The notes under the pieces are model-generated. The model did not search any database. It had not been told where the DNA came from and worked only from the letters and a program-made list of their open reading frames with translations. A program made the position numbers and the translations under genes. Of a stretch of DNA of 64,000 bases, positions 34,600 through 58,399 are shown one piece after another (the stretch's first letter is position 1; every line of letters starts with the position of its first letter). Origin of the DNA: Dryomyza anilis (taxonomy: Eukaryota > Arthropoda > Insecta > Diptera > Dryomyzidae); assembly GCA_951804985.1 (NCBI GenBank), contig OX638130.1, forward strand, positions 122,711,593-122,775,592, read 5' to 3'.

Positions 34600-36390
34600 A
34601 CCTACTTTGGCAGCATGTGTATTATTAAGAGGTTATTAAAACAACTTTCGACTTAGGTTTTTTTCATAATTTCTTTTAATTATAGATATTTTAATTATAA
34701 ATTTACCTTTGACAGGTCAAAATGTCATGCAATTCTTTTCGGTTTCGCTACCTAGATACGAAGTTGAGCAAGCCATTTTTTAATTTTATGTTTAATGATT
34801 TATTAATATCTTGTACTAATTTGTTTTATTGATTTGATTTATGATATGTTGAAATTATTGTTTTCGGAGACAATTCCCAGTTTGCCTCTTTCTATGAGAC
34901 CAATGCTAAATACAGGAGAATTCATTCGATGTTGGACATTATCTAGTAGCAATATTGATCATCAAATTGAACATGCGTGGTCGGTAGATATCGATGCGAT
35001 CTTTTAGAGTTTTCTTGTTACGAGATGTTTTACGAAATCTAATTGAAATAGAAGAGAAAAATCAAAATTCGAGGTTGATTCAAAGAATCCCTAGTTGAAA
35101 TTACTCTAAGATCATAATCATGGGCAATGATCATTGAATATATTCCTTGTTTTTGCCTGACCAGTTATGTGAACAACATTATCTGGACAATATCATGCCC
35201 AGTCTGCCATGTCTTTAAGCTCTTCGATGGCTCAAATAGTTCTCGAACTCACTTCGAGAACTATGCAGACTTGGTGTCTACCCTAACAGGGTAAATTTCT
35301 ACTAGAGATTTTAAAAATAAGAACTAATAAAGCTACGAGATCGAAATTAGTTTGAAAAGGCTTCAAGGAAAAGAGGGTCTGCGAAACATGGAAGATTGAG
35401 TTGGAAACAAAAATTTAATGAGACATAACTACCACGTCTCGGAGCTCTTCGATGATCGAAGTTTTCTTCAACTAACTGCGATGAAAAAGTTCGATTTCGT
35501 TGCTTTATCACTACTATTTTTTAATATTTTTCGTACTATAAAATTTAAAGAAAAGATACGATATTTATCACATCGATATCGCAATGTTTTTGGTATCAAT
35601 CTCGATATTCGATGTGAAATCGATCCAGAATCGATTTTTTCTCGATTGAAATTAACATTATCTCGAACATATTAGACCGTATTGCAGTATAATATTGATA
35701 CGATTTCGTAATCGAGATCGAATGAATTCCTCGACATCTCGAAACAGTCTCGTAGCGATATCGCAACGATATGGCAACCTGGATATAAACCAATAAATCA
35801 ACGAGATAGAAATTAGTTCGAGAAGGCTTCGAGACAAAGAGAGACTCTATTTTGTCTCCGTTCTGCCAGAGTTTTCTCTGTACAAGACCTTTTCCGAAAT
35901 CGGACCGATTTATAGAAAAAATAATCAGAGTTGAATTTTTCGATATCAGCAATTTGAATGAACGAAATATTTTAAAAATAAAAAGCGCTAGAGCTACGAG
36001 ATCGAATTTTCAATCGAAGATCTTTGAGGCATATCAGACTAGGTAGTGAATAAAAATCATCAGAACATTTGATATTTATTTTTCTTCGAATAACGATATC
36101 ATTAGAACTGAAATAGTTTTTCTATTCTTGAGCTCCGACCATCGGAAACTTTTTACTTTAAAGAATTTAAGTCGATAGAGTATCACGACTCTTTTTCAAA
36201 ACGAACTGAGCCTGCCTACAAGTTAGGGTCATCATATAATATTGGAATGCCAATATATCTTAATTGCTTTATTCTTAATTCATTTTAATCTAAAAACGAT
36301 ATTCTATATACTGGTTTTTTTCTCTTTATTGGTTTATAATTAAAATAAATTAAATAAATATTGCTTAAATTAGTTAAAATAAAAAGCAAA
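34600..36390. other. Intergenic with CGATATCG-rich degenerate repeats
   Basis: From about 34870 to 36180 the sequence repeatedly uses TCGATA, ATCGAT, CTTCGAGAC and similar words, with phrases that recur in diverged form (GAAGGCTTCGAGACAAAGAG, GAAAAGGCTTCAAGGAAAAGAGG). Similar phrases occur near 52620-52880 and 61050-61100. The ORFs here are short, overlapping on both strands, and not convincing. I see no gene. Confidence 0.45.
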
Positions 36391-36392
36391 AT

Positions 36393-37463
36393 CTACCACC
36401 AAACTGTGCCACTTGATGGTAATTCATCGCCATCATTATTGGTTCTAGTCGGTTCATACTGATAACCACCGCCCTCCGACGAGTCAGCATCAGATATAAG
36501 TTCAACATTGGTAGAATCTCTTTCAGGTGCTAACGTAGGATTGCCATATTCAATATTCTTCAAATCCAAAGCGTTGCTATCATCATTGGACTCCTTTTTG
36601 CGTGTATCACTTGCAGTGGCAATGGCATGCAGTATGCGCAGGGTTTTAACACTTTCTATATCAGATTTTGTAGCATAAATCGAGTTCCCACTAAACTTTG
36701 GCCTACCATATATCGAAGATTCTGGTGAGGTTGTTGTTTCCGGAATAACTTTGATAATAACTTGGCGAGCGCTGGTGGTGCCTGGCAAATAACCACGTAT
36801 ATTATATGATGTTGAAGGAGGATAATCGAAATTGTAAACGGGTTCAACACCCGTTTGTTCATTACTATGTTGTGCTGCTTCTTGTACCAATTTAAATGTA
36901 CGCATTTTAGCAGCCTCCGAGGATGGGCTACCAGATGAGTAAAAACTGTGTTCAGGATAATCATTATCTGATGGTAATTTGAAAGTACGTAACGGATCAT
37001 ATGTTGAGGAGTCAATAGATGTCGGTGGATAGTCATATGGTGTGCTTTTGCTGGTGCCCTCGTGTAGTATTTTTATGATTTTTATTTGTTGAGTGCGATC
37101 ATTATTATTACTACCAGGATAGTTGGGTAGATATGTAGGCGTCGAGGACTTTTGTAGGCTGCCATAGGGTCTGGGTCGTGAGTGCGTGTATCTGGAGGAA
37201 CCACCGGTTGCTTGTTGATAATACTGCACATGAGTGCGTAGACCTGTTGAGGCAACATGTCCGCGATGATTTTGTCGGTGTCCTGCATAGTAGTTGCCAT
37301 TGCGTGGACCGTAGGCGGGAGACATACTCCAGCTGTTGTAGGATTTTCGTTGCTCACTGGGGTTACTACGTTCAAAACCATAGTCGATATATCGCGCACA
37401 GCTGCTACGTATTAACAAACAGGCAAATGTTGCATGGAGCACAAAGCATATTAAGTAATGCAT
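36393..37463 (-). CDS. Tyr/Ser/Pro-rich secreted protein with diverged KIIKILHE motifs
   Basis: A 356-residue, apparently single-exon ORF. The frame is open to 37571, but a TATA box at 37561-37554 and an initiator-like ACAGTC near 37528 lie inside that extension, so I start at the Met of MHYLICFVLHATFACLL, a signal peptide. Four spaced segments resemble the cluster motif: QQIKIIKILHEG, KMRTFKLVQEA, RQVIIKVIPET and VKTLRILHAI. They are separated by Ser/Tyr/Pro/Asn-rich sequence, and the protein ends LPSSGTVWW, like LPPSSGGWQ of its neighbour. It is therefore read as a diverged member without Gly-rich expansion and without the Met-Lys intron. Probably secreted to extracellular matrix; function unknown. 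Confidence 0.82.
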   Translation of the reverse strand: MHYLICFVLHATFACLLIRSSCARYIDYGFERSNPSEQRKSYNSWSMSPAYGPRNGNYYAGHRQNHRGHVASTGLRTHVQYYQQATGGSSRYTHSRPRPYGSLQKSSTPTYLPNYPGSNNNDRTQQIKIIKILHEGTSKSTPYDYPPTSIDSSTYDPLRTFKLPSDNDYPEHSFYSSGSPSSEAAKMRTFKLVQEAAQHSNEQTGVEPVYNFDYPPSTSYNIRGYLPGTTSARQVIIKVIPETTTSPESSIYGRPKFSGNSIYATKSDIESVKTLRILHAIATASDTRKKESNDDSNALDLKNIEYGNPTLAPERDSTNVELISDADSSEGGGYQYEPTRTNNDGDELPSSGTVWW

Positions 37464-37553
37464 TTTGCTTATAATTCGCAATAAGTTTTTCAAATTGCTG
37501 TACTTGCAATAAGTGGTTACTAAAGACTGTTTCATCTTGCAATTCAACATGTT

Positions 37554-37561
37554 ATTATATA
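37554..37561 (-). promoter_or_regulatory. TATA box of the KIIKILHE gene
   Basis: TATATAAT on the minus strand, about 33 bases before ACAGTC and 91 bases before the chosen start codon. Its position decides against the upstream in-frame ATGs. Confidence 0.6.
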
Positions 37562-37599
37562 CTAAACGCATATTCTGATGAAATGAAATTGAAAGTACT

Positions 37600-40060
37600 G
37601 AGTGTGAATGCTGTAACGAGTGTCAACGTTTGTACTATTCAAAATTAGAAGGTGCGAAAATTTCGTTGAAAGAAAATTTTACTTTCAATTTGAATTCTAA
37701 TGAACGTTTAGCATTTATGAAATATTTGTAAAATGTTGATGCCGTTAGACCAACAACTATGACACAAATTGCAATTGTAGTAAATACTGGTAGCTGTTAT
37801 TTGGTTAAACAATTGGAATATTAAACAATACTGTTTTATAAATAGATTTAGACATAGCCTTAGGCAACATGATTGATGAAAATAACTTTATTAAAGCATA
37901 TCATATTAAAGGTGTTTCTCTAATGTTGTTTTAATGAATCATAACATTAAATATTACAGTATGCGCCTATGTAAATTTATAATTTTTATGTTTTTTTAAT
38001 GACGTCCAAATACAATAAACAAAACTATAAAATATTCATTGATTATCATGTATATACTATGCCTAATTTGTAAAAACCTATGCAGCAAACATTCAAGATA
38101 CCGACATAAAAGAGATACAAATAAATGCGAAGTTTATATTAAAGAAGTATGATACAGAAATATATTAAATAAAATATTATAGGCTGTGTAAACTTTGGTT
38201 ATTGTAAATGATAGTAAATATTAACGATTTATTTTGCTGATTTTTTCAGTGCAAATATTGGGTATTTTTTTAAGAGTTAAGCCTATTATTTAATTTGGTT
38301 CAGTTGTTTTTGATTTCAGTTTATTAACTTAACTCATTAAATATGGGGAAACATAGGGCAATAATTATAATGGTTTAACACAAATAAGACTTAAAAGTAT
38401 CGGATTTTGTAGTTTAGAGGTAATTTTGGTAGAGCATATTTTTACGTTTAATTCGAATAAAATATTAGGACCTAATTGAAGACTTTTCATGGCTGTAATA
38501 TGTGAAATGTTTATGTCTCTAGATTAGAAAAATTACAATTATTTAGTCATTTACGAACCATTATAATGTCTCGAAATATGCAAAATTGAACTATGATTAA
38601 TATAAGCATGCACCCAGAAATCATGGTAAATTGATAGTATTTCAATAGAAAAACAATAATTTATACCATTAAAATTGGTCAATAGGATGCGTCCCAGTAG
38701 TTCAGTAATATTGAAACTGTTAATACAATGTGTGGTTGTACCATACATTTTATAATGTGATATTTTAATTACAATAAGAAAGACCTATACAAATTTAATG
38801 ATACGTATTATTAATTATATGGTAAAGTCGAATTACATTTTTCTAATAATTCATTAAAACAAAAATGTATTTTAGTTATTTTACTGTATATATTATTTTA
38901 TTCAAATGTCGAAATTGATATTCATTTTTACAACACACACATAAAACGATACTTCTTGCTGCAAAAGATTATAAAACAGTTAATGTTTGCTTTGGTTTCC
39001 AATAATTGATTGTAGTACTTGAGTCTGCAGTTATTTTTGAGTCTGTTTCCATAATAGAAGTTCGATGTATTATTTATTTTCTGTAATAAATAAAAATATA
39101 AATATAAATAAATATATAAATATAATTTATTTACATTAAATACATTGAGTCCTTACCAATGTCACGTTTAATAATGTGGATTATTACAAAAAAAATACAT
39201 GCGACCATTTTGAGTAAACACGCAGAATGACGTACACCACGTTTATTATTATAGGAGGAAACCATTAAAACAACAGTATTTAATCTATTTAAAATAATAA
39301 TATTGAAATATTTAAATTTATGGTATTGAATTTTTCAAATACTATTGAATTAATTAGAAAACTTTTGATTTAAAACGAAAAAACTATTAATACATGAACC
39401 ATCAGATCAATGGTCGTACCATAAAGTACTTAATGGTACATTTTCTTCTGAGTGTGTTTATAACTACTTTAAATTATAAACTTGATTACTCATGAATAAC
39501 TGATAGACCCTTAGAGAAAAACTCCTAATAGCGGAGTCATCATGGATATATTATTTTTATAAAGTATAAAAATCTTCGTTTTTCAAACTGATTCGTAAAT
39601 TGACACTACAAAGCATCAATGTTAAGAATTTACTATTAATTTGAGTAATGACAGAAAAAAAAATATAAAAAAAATTAAATAAATATTGTTGTTCATTACC
39701 AATTTTTTTGAAAAATAAAATTTTTTTTGGAAAAAAAAAATTTTTTTTTTCGAATCCATTTTTTTGTTCAAATAATTTTTTTTTGTGAAAAAAACAGTTT
39801 TTTTTTAATACAAATTTTGGACAGTTTAAAAAAAAATCAGACAAAATTTTTGTTCAGTCATTTTAATAAAATAAATAAAAATAAATCTTCTTCTTCTTCA
39901 TATTGATGAATTTTGTTCCTCAAACCCATGGTTCATTGTATTAGAGAACAATTCATAATATTGATCACTACAATGCATAAATGTTATGAATTCATTGTCA
40001 ATTTGATAAATGACTGAAAAATAAACAAAATATAAAAAAATAATGAAAATATTGTCATCA
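37600..40060. other. Intergenic, transposon fragments only
   Basis: No gene seen. Around 38608-39456 a CAGAAATCATGGTA-like end and a GGTACATTTTCTTCTGAGTGTG end suggest a decayed foldback element about 850 bp long. At 39885-40010 there is a fragment of the ATCAATATGATGAA family also seen at 30124 and 47938. Long A and T runs occur at 39650-39850. Confidence 0.45.
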
Positions 40061-40063
40061 TTC

Positions 40064-40802
40064 AGTGAAAAGTCGTTAAGTCAATTTTTCGAAAATATCG
40101 AGATAAGTATGAACTATAATAAAAACGAACGCATTTTTACGTTGGAAAAGTCCTCGGAGTTCTACATCTTACCAAATCGAAGTTATTAAAAATGAAAAAA
40201 TCACTAACTCTAAATATTTAAAAAATCAGTTCAGTGAAAATACTCAAGTTCACAATTAGCCCTTAAAAAGGGGCCGATCAAATCTATTTTGGACTTAAAC
40301 TATAGAAGAAGATCTACATGGATCTTATTCTTATCAAAAAATACTATAATATTACCATAATCGCTGCATAAAAAATAAGTCAAATTTATAAAGGTCTTAG
40401 TGATTTTTCACTGAACGGCAATCGTCGAAATCTGAATAAAACCGTACTGAGTTCACAAAAATGGTCGGATTTCAACGATTTTTCGATTAAATGATAGATA
40501 TTATGCAGTTCTTTCATCTCCAATTCAAACTGAAATCCTACACAATTATTTGGATAAACTGGAGCACTGTTACTGTTTATATGGGACTTAGTGATTTTTC
40601 ACTGAACGATAAAGAAAAGATGCCAATAACGGTCATGTGTTTTATCCAAACTATTTTTATACCCTACACTAAGAGTGAAAGGGTATATTCAGTTTGGTAC
40701 GCCGTTTGTAACACCCTTAAGAAAGCTTCTCCGGTATGGAAAAGTATATATATTCTTGATCAGCATGACCTCCTGAGTCGATTTAGCGATGTCGTCTGTC
40801 CT

Positions 40803-40871
<69 letters not shown>

Positions 40872-41496
40872 CCTTCTGTCTGTCTAAACAAGCATTGGCA
40901 TGATCGGTCTATTGTGACCTGAGAACCGACCACATATGTTCAAATACCTCGTATAAAATTTATATCTACAGATCAATTTACTGTATACGTGCTTAGGTAA
41001 ACTTTTTTTTGGTCAAATATATATTGACATCATGCTGAAATACATGAAAATAATGTTTTCCTGCGAAAAGAGTTGTGGTTCCCAAAAAAAAATCGAAATT
41101 CGGTACACCTACCCATTTGTAAATATGGGTATCAAATGAATGGAAATTCTTCAGCGATGGAAAGTTTGTAGTTATTTTCAGGATTCGTATACCCTGGTGA
41201 CCTATATACCAATTTGAATGGTAACCACACATATGTGTAGGGTATTTATAGTCGGCTTAGACCGACTATAATATTGATAATCCTAACTATCATAATAACA
41301 CCTACTTTAAAATTTCCATGTGATTTACTGTTTTTTTTTGCATTTTGTAGCGGAATGTGTTGTCTACACTAGAAGCTTAGCACCATTTAAATCCAAAAAT
41401 ATTCCTATTTGTTACGGTAATATATATCTTTGAAAGCATTTATCTCAATATTCGATTTTTGCACTTAGTGACTTTTCACTGAACGACGACGATATA
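40064..41496. mobile_element. Element with TTCAGTGAAAAGTC ends and a CTGT microsatellite
   Basis: The left end TTCAGTGAAAAGTCGTTAAGT and the right end ACTTAGTGACTTTTCACTGAA are inverted. CTTAGTGATTTTTCACTGAACG also occurs twice inside (about 40398 and 40587), so this may be several elements nested or a composite. The segment 40910-41345 is the second copy of the dispersed repeat at 6545. A small hairpin, ATAGTCGGCTTAGACCGACTAT, lies near 41249-41270. Confidence 0.5.
40796..40885 (+). repeat. (TCTG)n microsatellite
   Basis: About 20 tetranucleotide units with a few variants (CCGT, CCTT). Translation of this gives the false Cys-Leu-Ser-Val repeat ORF. Confidence 0.95.
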
Positions 41497-41499
41497 TTG

Positions 41500-44228
41500 T
41501 TCATTAAACAAAGTTCATTAAATTTTTTTTTTTCATATTTTTTTTTTGGAACATTTTTTTTCGGAATGCAAAATTTGGACAATTTACATAATTTTTTTTT
41601 TTTTTCAAAAATATTATTTATTTAAATCTTAATTAAAATAAAAATCTTTTATTATTTTATAATCTATTTAGTTTTATGCTTCTTGGATTAATTCCGTGGC
41701 AATATGAATTCACAACATAACTCGAAATATGCTCAAATTGAGTTATTAATGTCATTGTAATACTGATATACGCATTTTGTGTCAAATATACTGATCCTTC
41801 TTATAGTTGCTGAGATACAAGACATAAACGTAAAAGCATATCTACTTGTTATTAAATATTTATTTTTATTAAAAAAAACTTTCAAAAAAAAATCCTAACA
41901 GAAACATATTATTTAAGTTTTTTTTAAATTTGAACAAATAATTTTTAAAATAGTTTCAAAGATAATGTTCGGAATAAATTATAAAGTTTAAAAATGCTCT
42001 CCTGAACAGTTCAAAAAATAGACTTATGCTTTTATTTCATATTGCCACAGAATTATAGACTTGATTTCTTTGATTTCCGTGAATGGAAGAGTTTGATGCA
42101 AAAAGAGTAAATTTTTTCACTTAGCTGGTAAATTAAATGTGCAAATTTTACGATTTTTTGTTTAAAATAAATTTCATCGTATAAAATACGCATGTATAAT
42201 TGGGCTTAAAGGAAAAAACTAAAAATTTCCAGATAGAATAATTCGCTGATTTTGAATGCAAACTCAGATTGAGTAAGGTTTTTATAAAAATGCCAATAAA
42301 AATTTTAGGAAAATTGTTCTCCACTCCGGAAAATAAATAAATTGTAGTACTTTACAATGCTGGTATTATAAAAAATTTGAACCCAATTTTTTGTAAGATT
42401 GTCAATATTCATTTCAGTATACTAATGAATGTTAATATTCCGATATAATTTTAAAAAAGTTAATCTAAACACGAACAGTTTTAATTTTTGCAAACATTTT
42501 TGAATTATTTTTGTCATTTATGATTCAATACTAAACAAGAAAATTTTTTATGGTTATCAAGAACTTAGTTTAAAAGAACTATCAAAATAATTAACTTTTT
42601 CCATATTTTCTAGTTTTGCTCTTTCAACATAATTTGGCTCATATATTTTTATTATTTAATAGTATTTTATAGTACTTCATGGAATTTACTGATAAAATTA
42701 ATAATTTATCCTACTGTGTAGTTTTAATATTAAAAAAAACTATTAATTCTATAGTATTTTTCAGGGTTTATGCTTATGTTATACTTGGTTTTTCTTTTTA
42801 TTAGGTAACCTTTTTAAGACAAATTCTATTAAATACGGCTATTTTTCATTAATTTATATTTAAAATATACAATCATGTTAAACATTTACAAATTTTAACA
42901 CTAGTATTTTTGAACGTTTATGGTAGCAAACCATAAATCATTTTCTTATTTATCATTAGATCCGATGCATTTCGTAAAAGTATCCAAAAATAGTCTAAAA
43001 AAATTCGGAATTTTACATTTTTAGATCCAATTTTCTTTAAAAGATATCGGAATATTGGCATTTATTGGTATATTAAGATTAGTCTTAGAAGAAAAATTGC
43101 GTTTAAAACCTAAAATTTCGATAGATTTTTTCTTTAAAACGTTAAATAGTACTTTTTCCCGAACAAAAGAACATTTTTAACTGTCTAGGTCACAAACTGC
43201 TAACGGTAAAGTAGAAACATATGAAATAACGCATGGTTGATTTTTAGGATCGAAGACATACTCGGTTAATTTTTGTATTGGGCATGAGACGTTCTCATGA
43301 AAAGTAGCTGTTAATTACATTATCTAAACCTTTAATTAAATAAATATTTGAAACCAATATAAGATTTTGTAGTTTTATATATTTTTTTGCAATGATAAAA
43401 TAAATTACATACAAAGCTATATCATTCACTAAGTAATTTGACATAATTTTTACACTGAGAGTAATTGATAATTATTGGTTATACAAAATAGTTTTTAAGA
43501 AAATAACAACATAGGAGTTTTTCTTTAAATAAATATTTTATTTTTACAAGTAGTGGCCAATTAAAGTAGAATGCAAAAACTAAATCATTCTATAGAGTTA
43601 CATGTTAAATTAACTTAAATAAATTAAAAATTGGGTTTTGTTGCATTTAAATACTAAATAATTAGTTACTTAATTAAGAAAATAAAGCATTTAAACAAAC
43701 AAAATATGTTTAATGCATACTTAAGCTATTTTCAACATTTGCTACATATGGGTTTTACAAACTTAAAATTTACAAATTTCTTTTTTTGTTTTTTTTTTTA
43801 TAAATATACCAATTGTTCCTGGCCATTGCAGGATTTTAGGAGGGAATACAAAATTACGTCACTTTGTGTCCAAAAAAATATAAAAAATAATATGAATGCG
43901 AAAAAATTGCATTTTAAAGTCAACAAATTTGGTTTGTAACTAATATACTTAAGCTCTAAAAAGTTATTGTGATTTGTGTGGTGGCTACAAATAAAGTAAC
44001 GTATTTAGATAGCAATCCTATTAATAAATAATATATTTTACAGTGTACAACTTCTATTAAATACTGGCGCAAAAATTTCATAGTTTTGTTTTTTTTCAAT
44101 ATAAATATTTTGTTTTTTTTTCGCAATTAGCAAAATCAACATATTTTCCAAATTTCCAATTTCCAAATTACATTTTGTATATTCGTCGAATACATTAACA
44201 TAAATAGCGTCGCATTTTGAAGCATTGC
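41500..44228. other. Gene-free stretch downstream of PKC
   Basis: AT-rich; no exon-like sequence on either strand. The part nearest 44229 should include the PKC 3' UTR (minus strand). No repeat with clear ends. Confidence 0.4.
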
Positions 44229-55766
<11,538 letters not shown>

Positions 55767-56466
55767 CTAGATGATTAAATGTTCATACAAAAAATATGCT
55801 TAAAATATATGCTTAAAATATATGCTATAAAAAAATACTTAAACATAATTTAAATGAATTAAATGGTTGCACGATTTTCAAGTGTTTTCGAATTTTTCGC
55901 AAAAACTTTTTCACTTCCAAATATTTGACTGCTTGTGGTGTGGTTGCCAATTGATAGAATAAATAGTCTTTATTTAGCGGAAGCTTGACGTTAATTTTAA
56001 ACTTTATTTGTTTTTATATTAGCTGCATGTTTTCGTTGGTTTATTTCTGTTAATCCTTTTGCTAATCAATCTCTTTTATCTCGCATCAAGGCGTGACGTA
56101 AATGATGAAAGCCACATATTTTTAGCTACAACCATTTTTGTTTTTTTTTTTAAACATTTATTTGTTTTATTTTTTTATTTTCGTTGATATTTCTTGTTGT
56201 TTTTTTCGTATACAATATAAACTTTTTTCATTTTTGTGACTTTATTTTTGTAATACTAAAATTCTTTTTAATTAAAGAAAAAAGAAAAATGCAATTAAAT
56301 GTACAACTAAGTATATCCGGTAATTAGTACCTAATTGAAAATCAAAGAAACACAATTAAAATAAAACGATGTAAACAATTAAGTGTTTATTTTTACTTTG
56401 CCAAATTTAAAATAACCTTCACTTTACCATTAGTTCAATGAATTAGGTCGGGAAATAGATTATTGC

Positions 56467-56589
56467 TTAGCACGTACGATACATGTGGTGACAAATATCG
56501 TCTATATGTTGAGTGGTTTTCTGTGCAAAATTTATAGTTTTATGAAACAAGACAATATATTGACATTTCTCTTCAGTAAGGTTTGCCAT
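56467..56589 (-). pseudogene. Transposase N-terminal fragment
   Basis: A 40-codon frame starts MANLTEEKCQYIVLFHKT, similar to the N-terminal helix-turn-helix start of insect transposon proteins (family-level resemblance only), then loses similarity and stops. The sequence just before the ATG (TCTTTCCATCATGAAATGG on this strand) recurs at 30790-30885. Confidence 0.4.
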
Positions 56590-56699
56590 TTCATGATGGA
56601 AAGATATACGAATTAGAATTTCGGTAGTAAATTTTAATAATTTCGACTCGTTGTTGGCGCTCTTATTGAAAAACCCTTTAAAATACAATTTTGGAAAGC

Positions 56700-58281
56700 G
56701 AAAGTTGTAGAATTTTTGTGGAATTTAAAGAAAATAGCGTATATTTTATATAAAATCCACCTGTAGCTGTTTAAAATCTTGAAATATAATGTCTTATGGT
56801 AACCGAAACAAAATTTTAGGAATATTATCTAAAAACAATCGCATAAATGGTAGATTTTGTAAAGTATTTAGCAGGTTGTCAAATTTTATGGAATTTTGAT
56901 AGCAGACATATTTTGGGAATGGGTAGAAAAAAGGCAGCCTTTGATAAAAACTCATTCTGTGTCTTTAAAAAAAATGTTGTCTAAGGTAGAGAGAAAATGT
57001 CTGGTATTTTTTCAAAAAACACACAGATAAATCGAGTTTTGTGGAAGATTATAAAATTGTAAGTATTTTTAAAGGCATATTTTTGGGAAACGAGCAGAAA
57101 ACAGGCAGCTTTTGATACAAAGTTCGTCTTTGTCTAATTAAAATCTTTCTTCCTCGACTCAGCCAGCATTTTTTAGGAATATTTCCGGCAAACACATTGA
57201 TAAATGGTTGTTCGTGATAATCGTATGGCAGATTATAAAATTTTATGAAATTTTAAAGGAAAAATCGCAGCATCCCAGTTCAAAAATTTTGGCAGAGTTA
57301 GGGCAGTTCAAAAACATTTTTAGAAATCCTTCGAGCAGACTAAAATGGAGTTAAAAATTTACTTTTTTTGCCACTCTCCAAATATTCCGTGAATATGCCA
57401 AAAAAATATGCCAAAAAGAAAGTTTTTAAACTGCTTTGACTTGCTAAAAATTTCGTTTTGGGTTTTTAGAATTAAAAAGAAAAATTTAAAATAATAGATT
57501 GTAATTCTCAATATTTTTCAAATATGAATATAATACAAATTATTATTTTTTTTTGGTAAAAGTAAAAAAGATAAAAAAATTATTAGGATATTCATTTCAC
57601 TTCGTATTGCCTGCGTATATGCGTATTTCATAAAAATTGTACACTATAAACCTTATATATTTTACGACATAAGCACACACGCAGTAGATACGAAGTAAAA
57701 TGAATACCCTTAATATAATTGTATTTCCAATTTGATGTAAATCTTTTAATTCAAGCAAACAAAAAGTATGAATTGTTATAGAAAAAAACCCTATTTTCAG
57801 TAACCGTTTAATTATAATTATCAAAATTTGTGTATATCATTTAAATTTAATTTCTTGCTTTCGTTATTTCGTTATACGTAGAAATTCTAAATTAGAGTTT
57901 TTATTAAAAAAATAATTTAAAATTTATTACAGTTTAAAAAAAAGTTGTTCACTGCATACAAAAGTTCAACGACTTGTTGACTCAAAATAGCAAATAATAA
58001 ATTTTAAACTGCATTTAGCTTTGCGGCAGCTGTATTGAAATTAAAATTTTAAAAATAAAATGAAAAACAAAATTTCATTTCTTGCGAATATTAAAAATTC
58101 CGCATACGCAACATTGTTGCTATACGGCACAAAAATTTGTCAACAATTTTCAAATTGCAAAAAAAATCTTTAGATCTTGAATTTTTACACGCTTCATAAA
58201 ATAAATTTATTTGGCCAACACGATCTGATTGACGCCAGACAAGACCAGACACGATCGACAGCAGACAAGACAACCATCTAC
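56700..58281. other. PKC intron sequence, no exon found
   Basis: Searched for the missing front half of the C1 domain (a His...Cys-X2-Cys block) on the minus strand; none seen. AT-rich with no clear repeat. Phrases such as AAATTTTATGGAATTTT and GGCAGCTTTTGATA recur loosely from 56850 to 57260. Confidence 0.4.
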
Positions 58282-58368
58282 CTTGTGGGCCAAATAATAC
58301 TCGGAGGAATTGTTGGCCTGAGGTGTTCTTGGTGCCACATCGAAAACATTTGAATGAGGCGCACGCAT
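58282..58368 (-). CDS. Possible alternative first coding exon
   Basis: ATG at 58368 opens 29 codons (begins MRAPHSNVFDVAPRTPQ, ends YYLAHK) before an AAG|GTAGAT donor at 58281. It has normal protein-like composition in an otherwise AT-rich region, and an in-frame stop lies 24 bases upstream, so it could be a first coding exon of a PKC isoform. Its phase 0 donor does not fit the phase 1 acceptor at 55766; a GATG|GTTGTC donor eleven bases later would (phase 1). Unproven. Confidence 0.35.
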
Positions 58369-58399
58369 TTCGAAAATATCAATTTTTATTTAGTTTATT

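Noticed and set aside
35418..36046. Overlapping ORFs on both strands in the CGATATCG-rich region
   Set aside because: Short, overlapping and without recognisable motifs; the repeated TCGA/ATCGAT words reduce stop codons by chance.
40491..40922. 143-codon ORF with Cys-Leu-Ser-Val repeats
   Set aside because: The repeat is translation of a TCTG microsatellite inside a transposable element.
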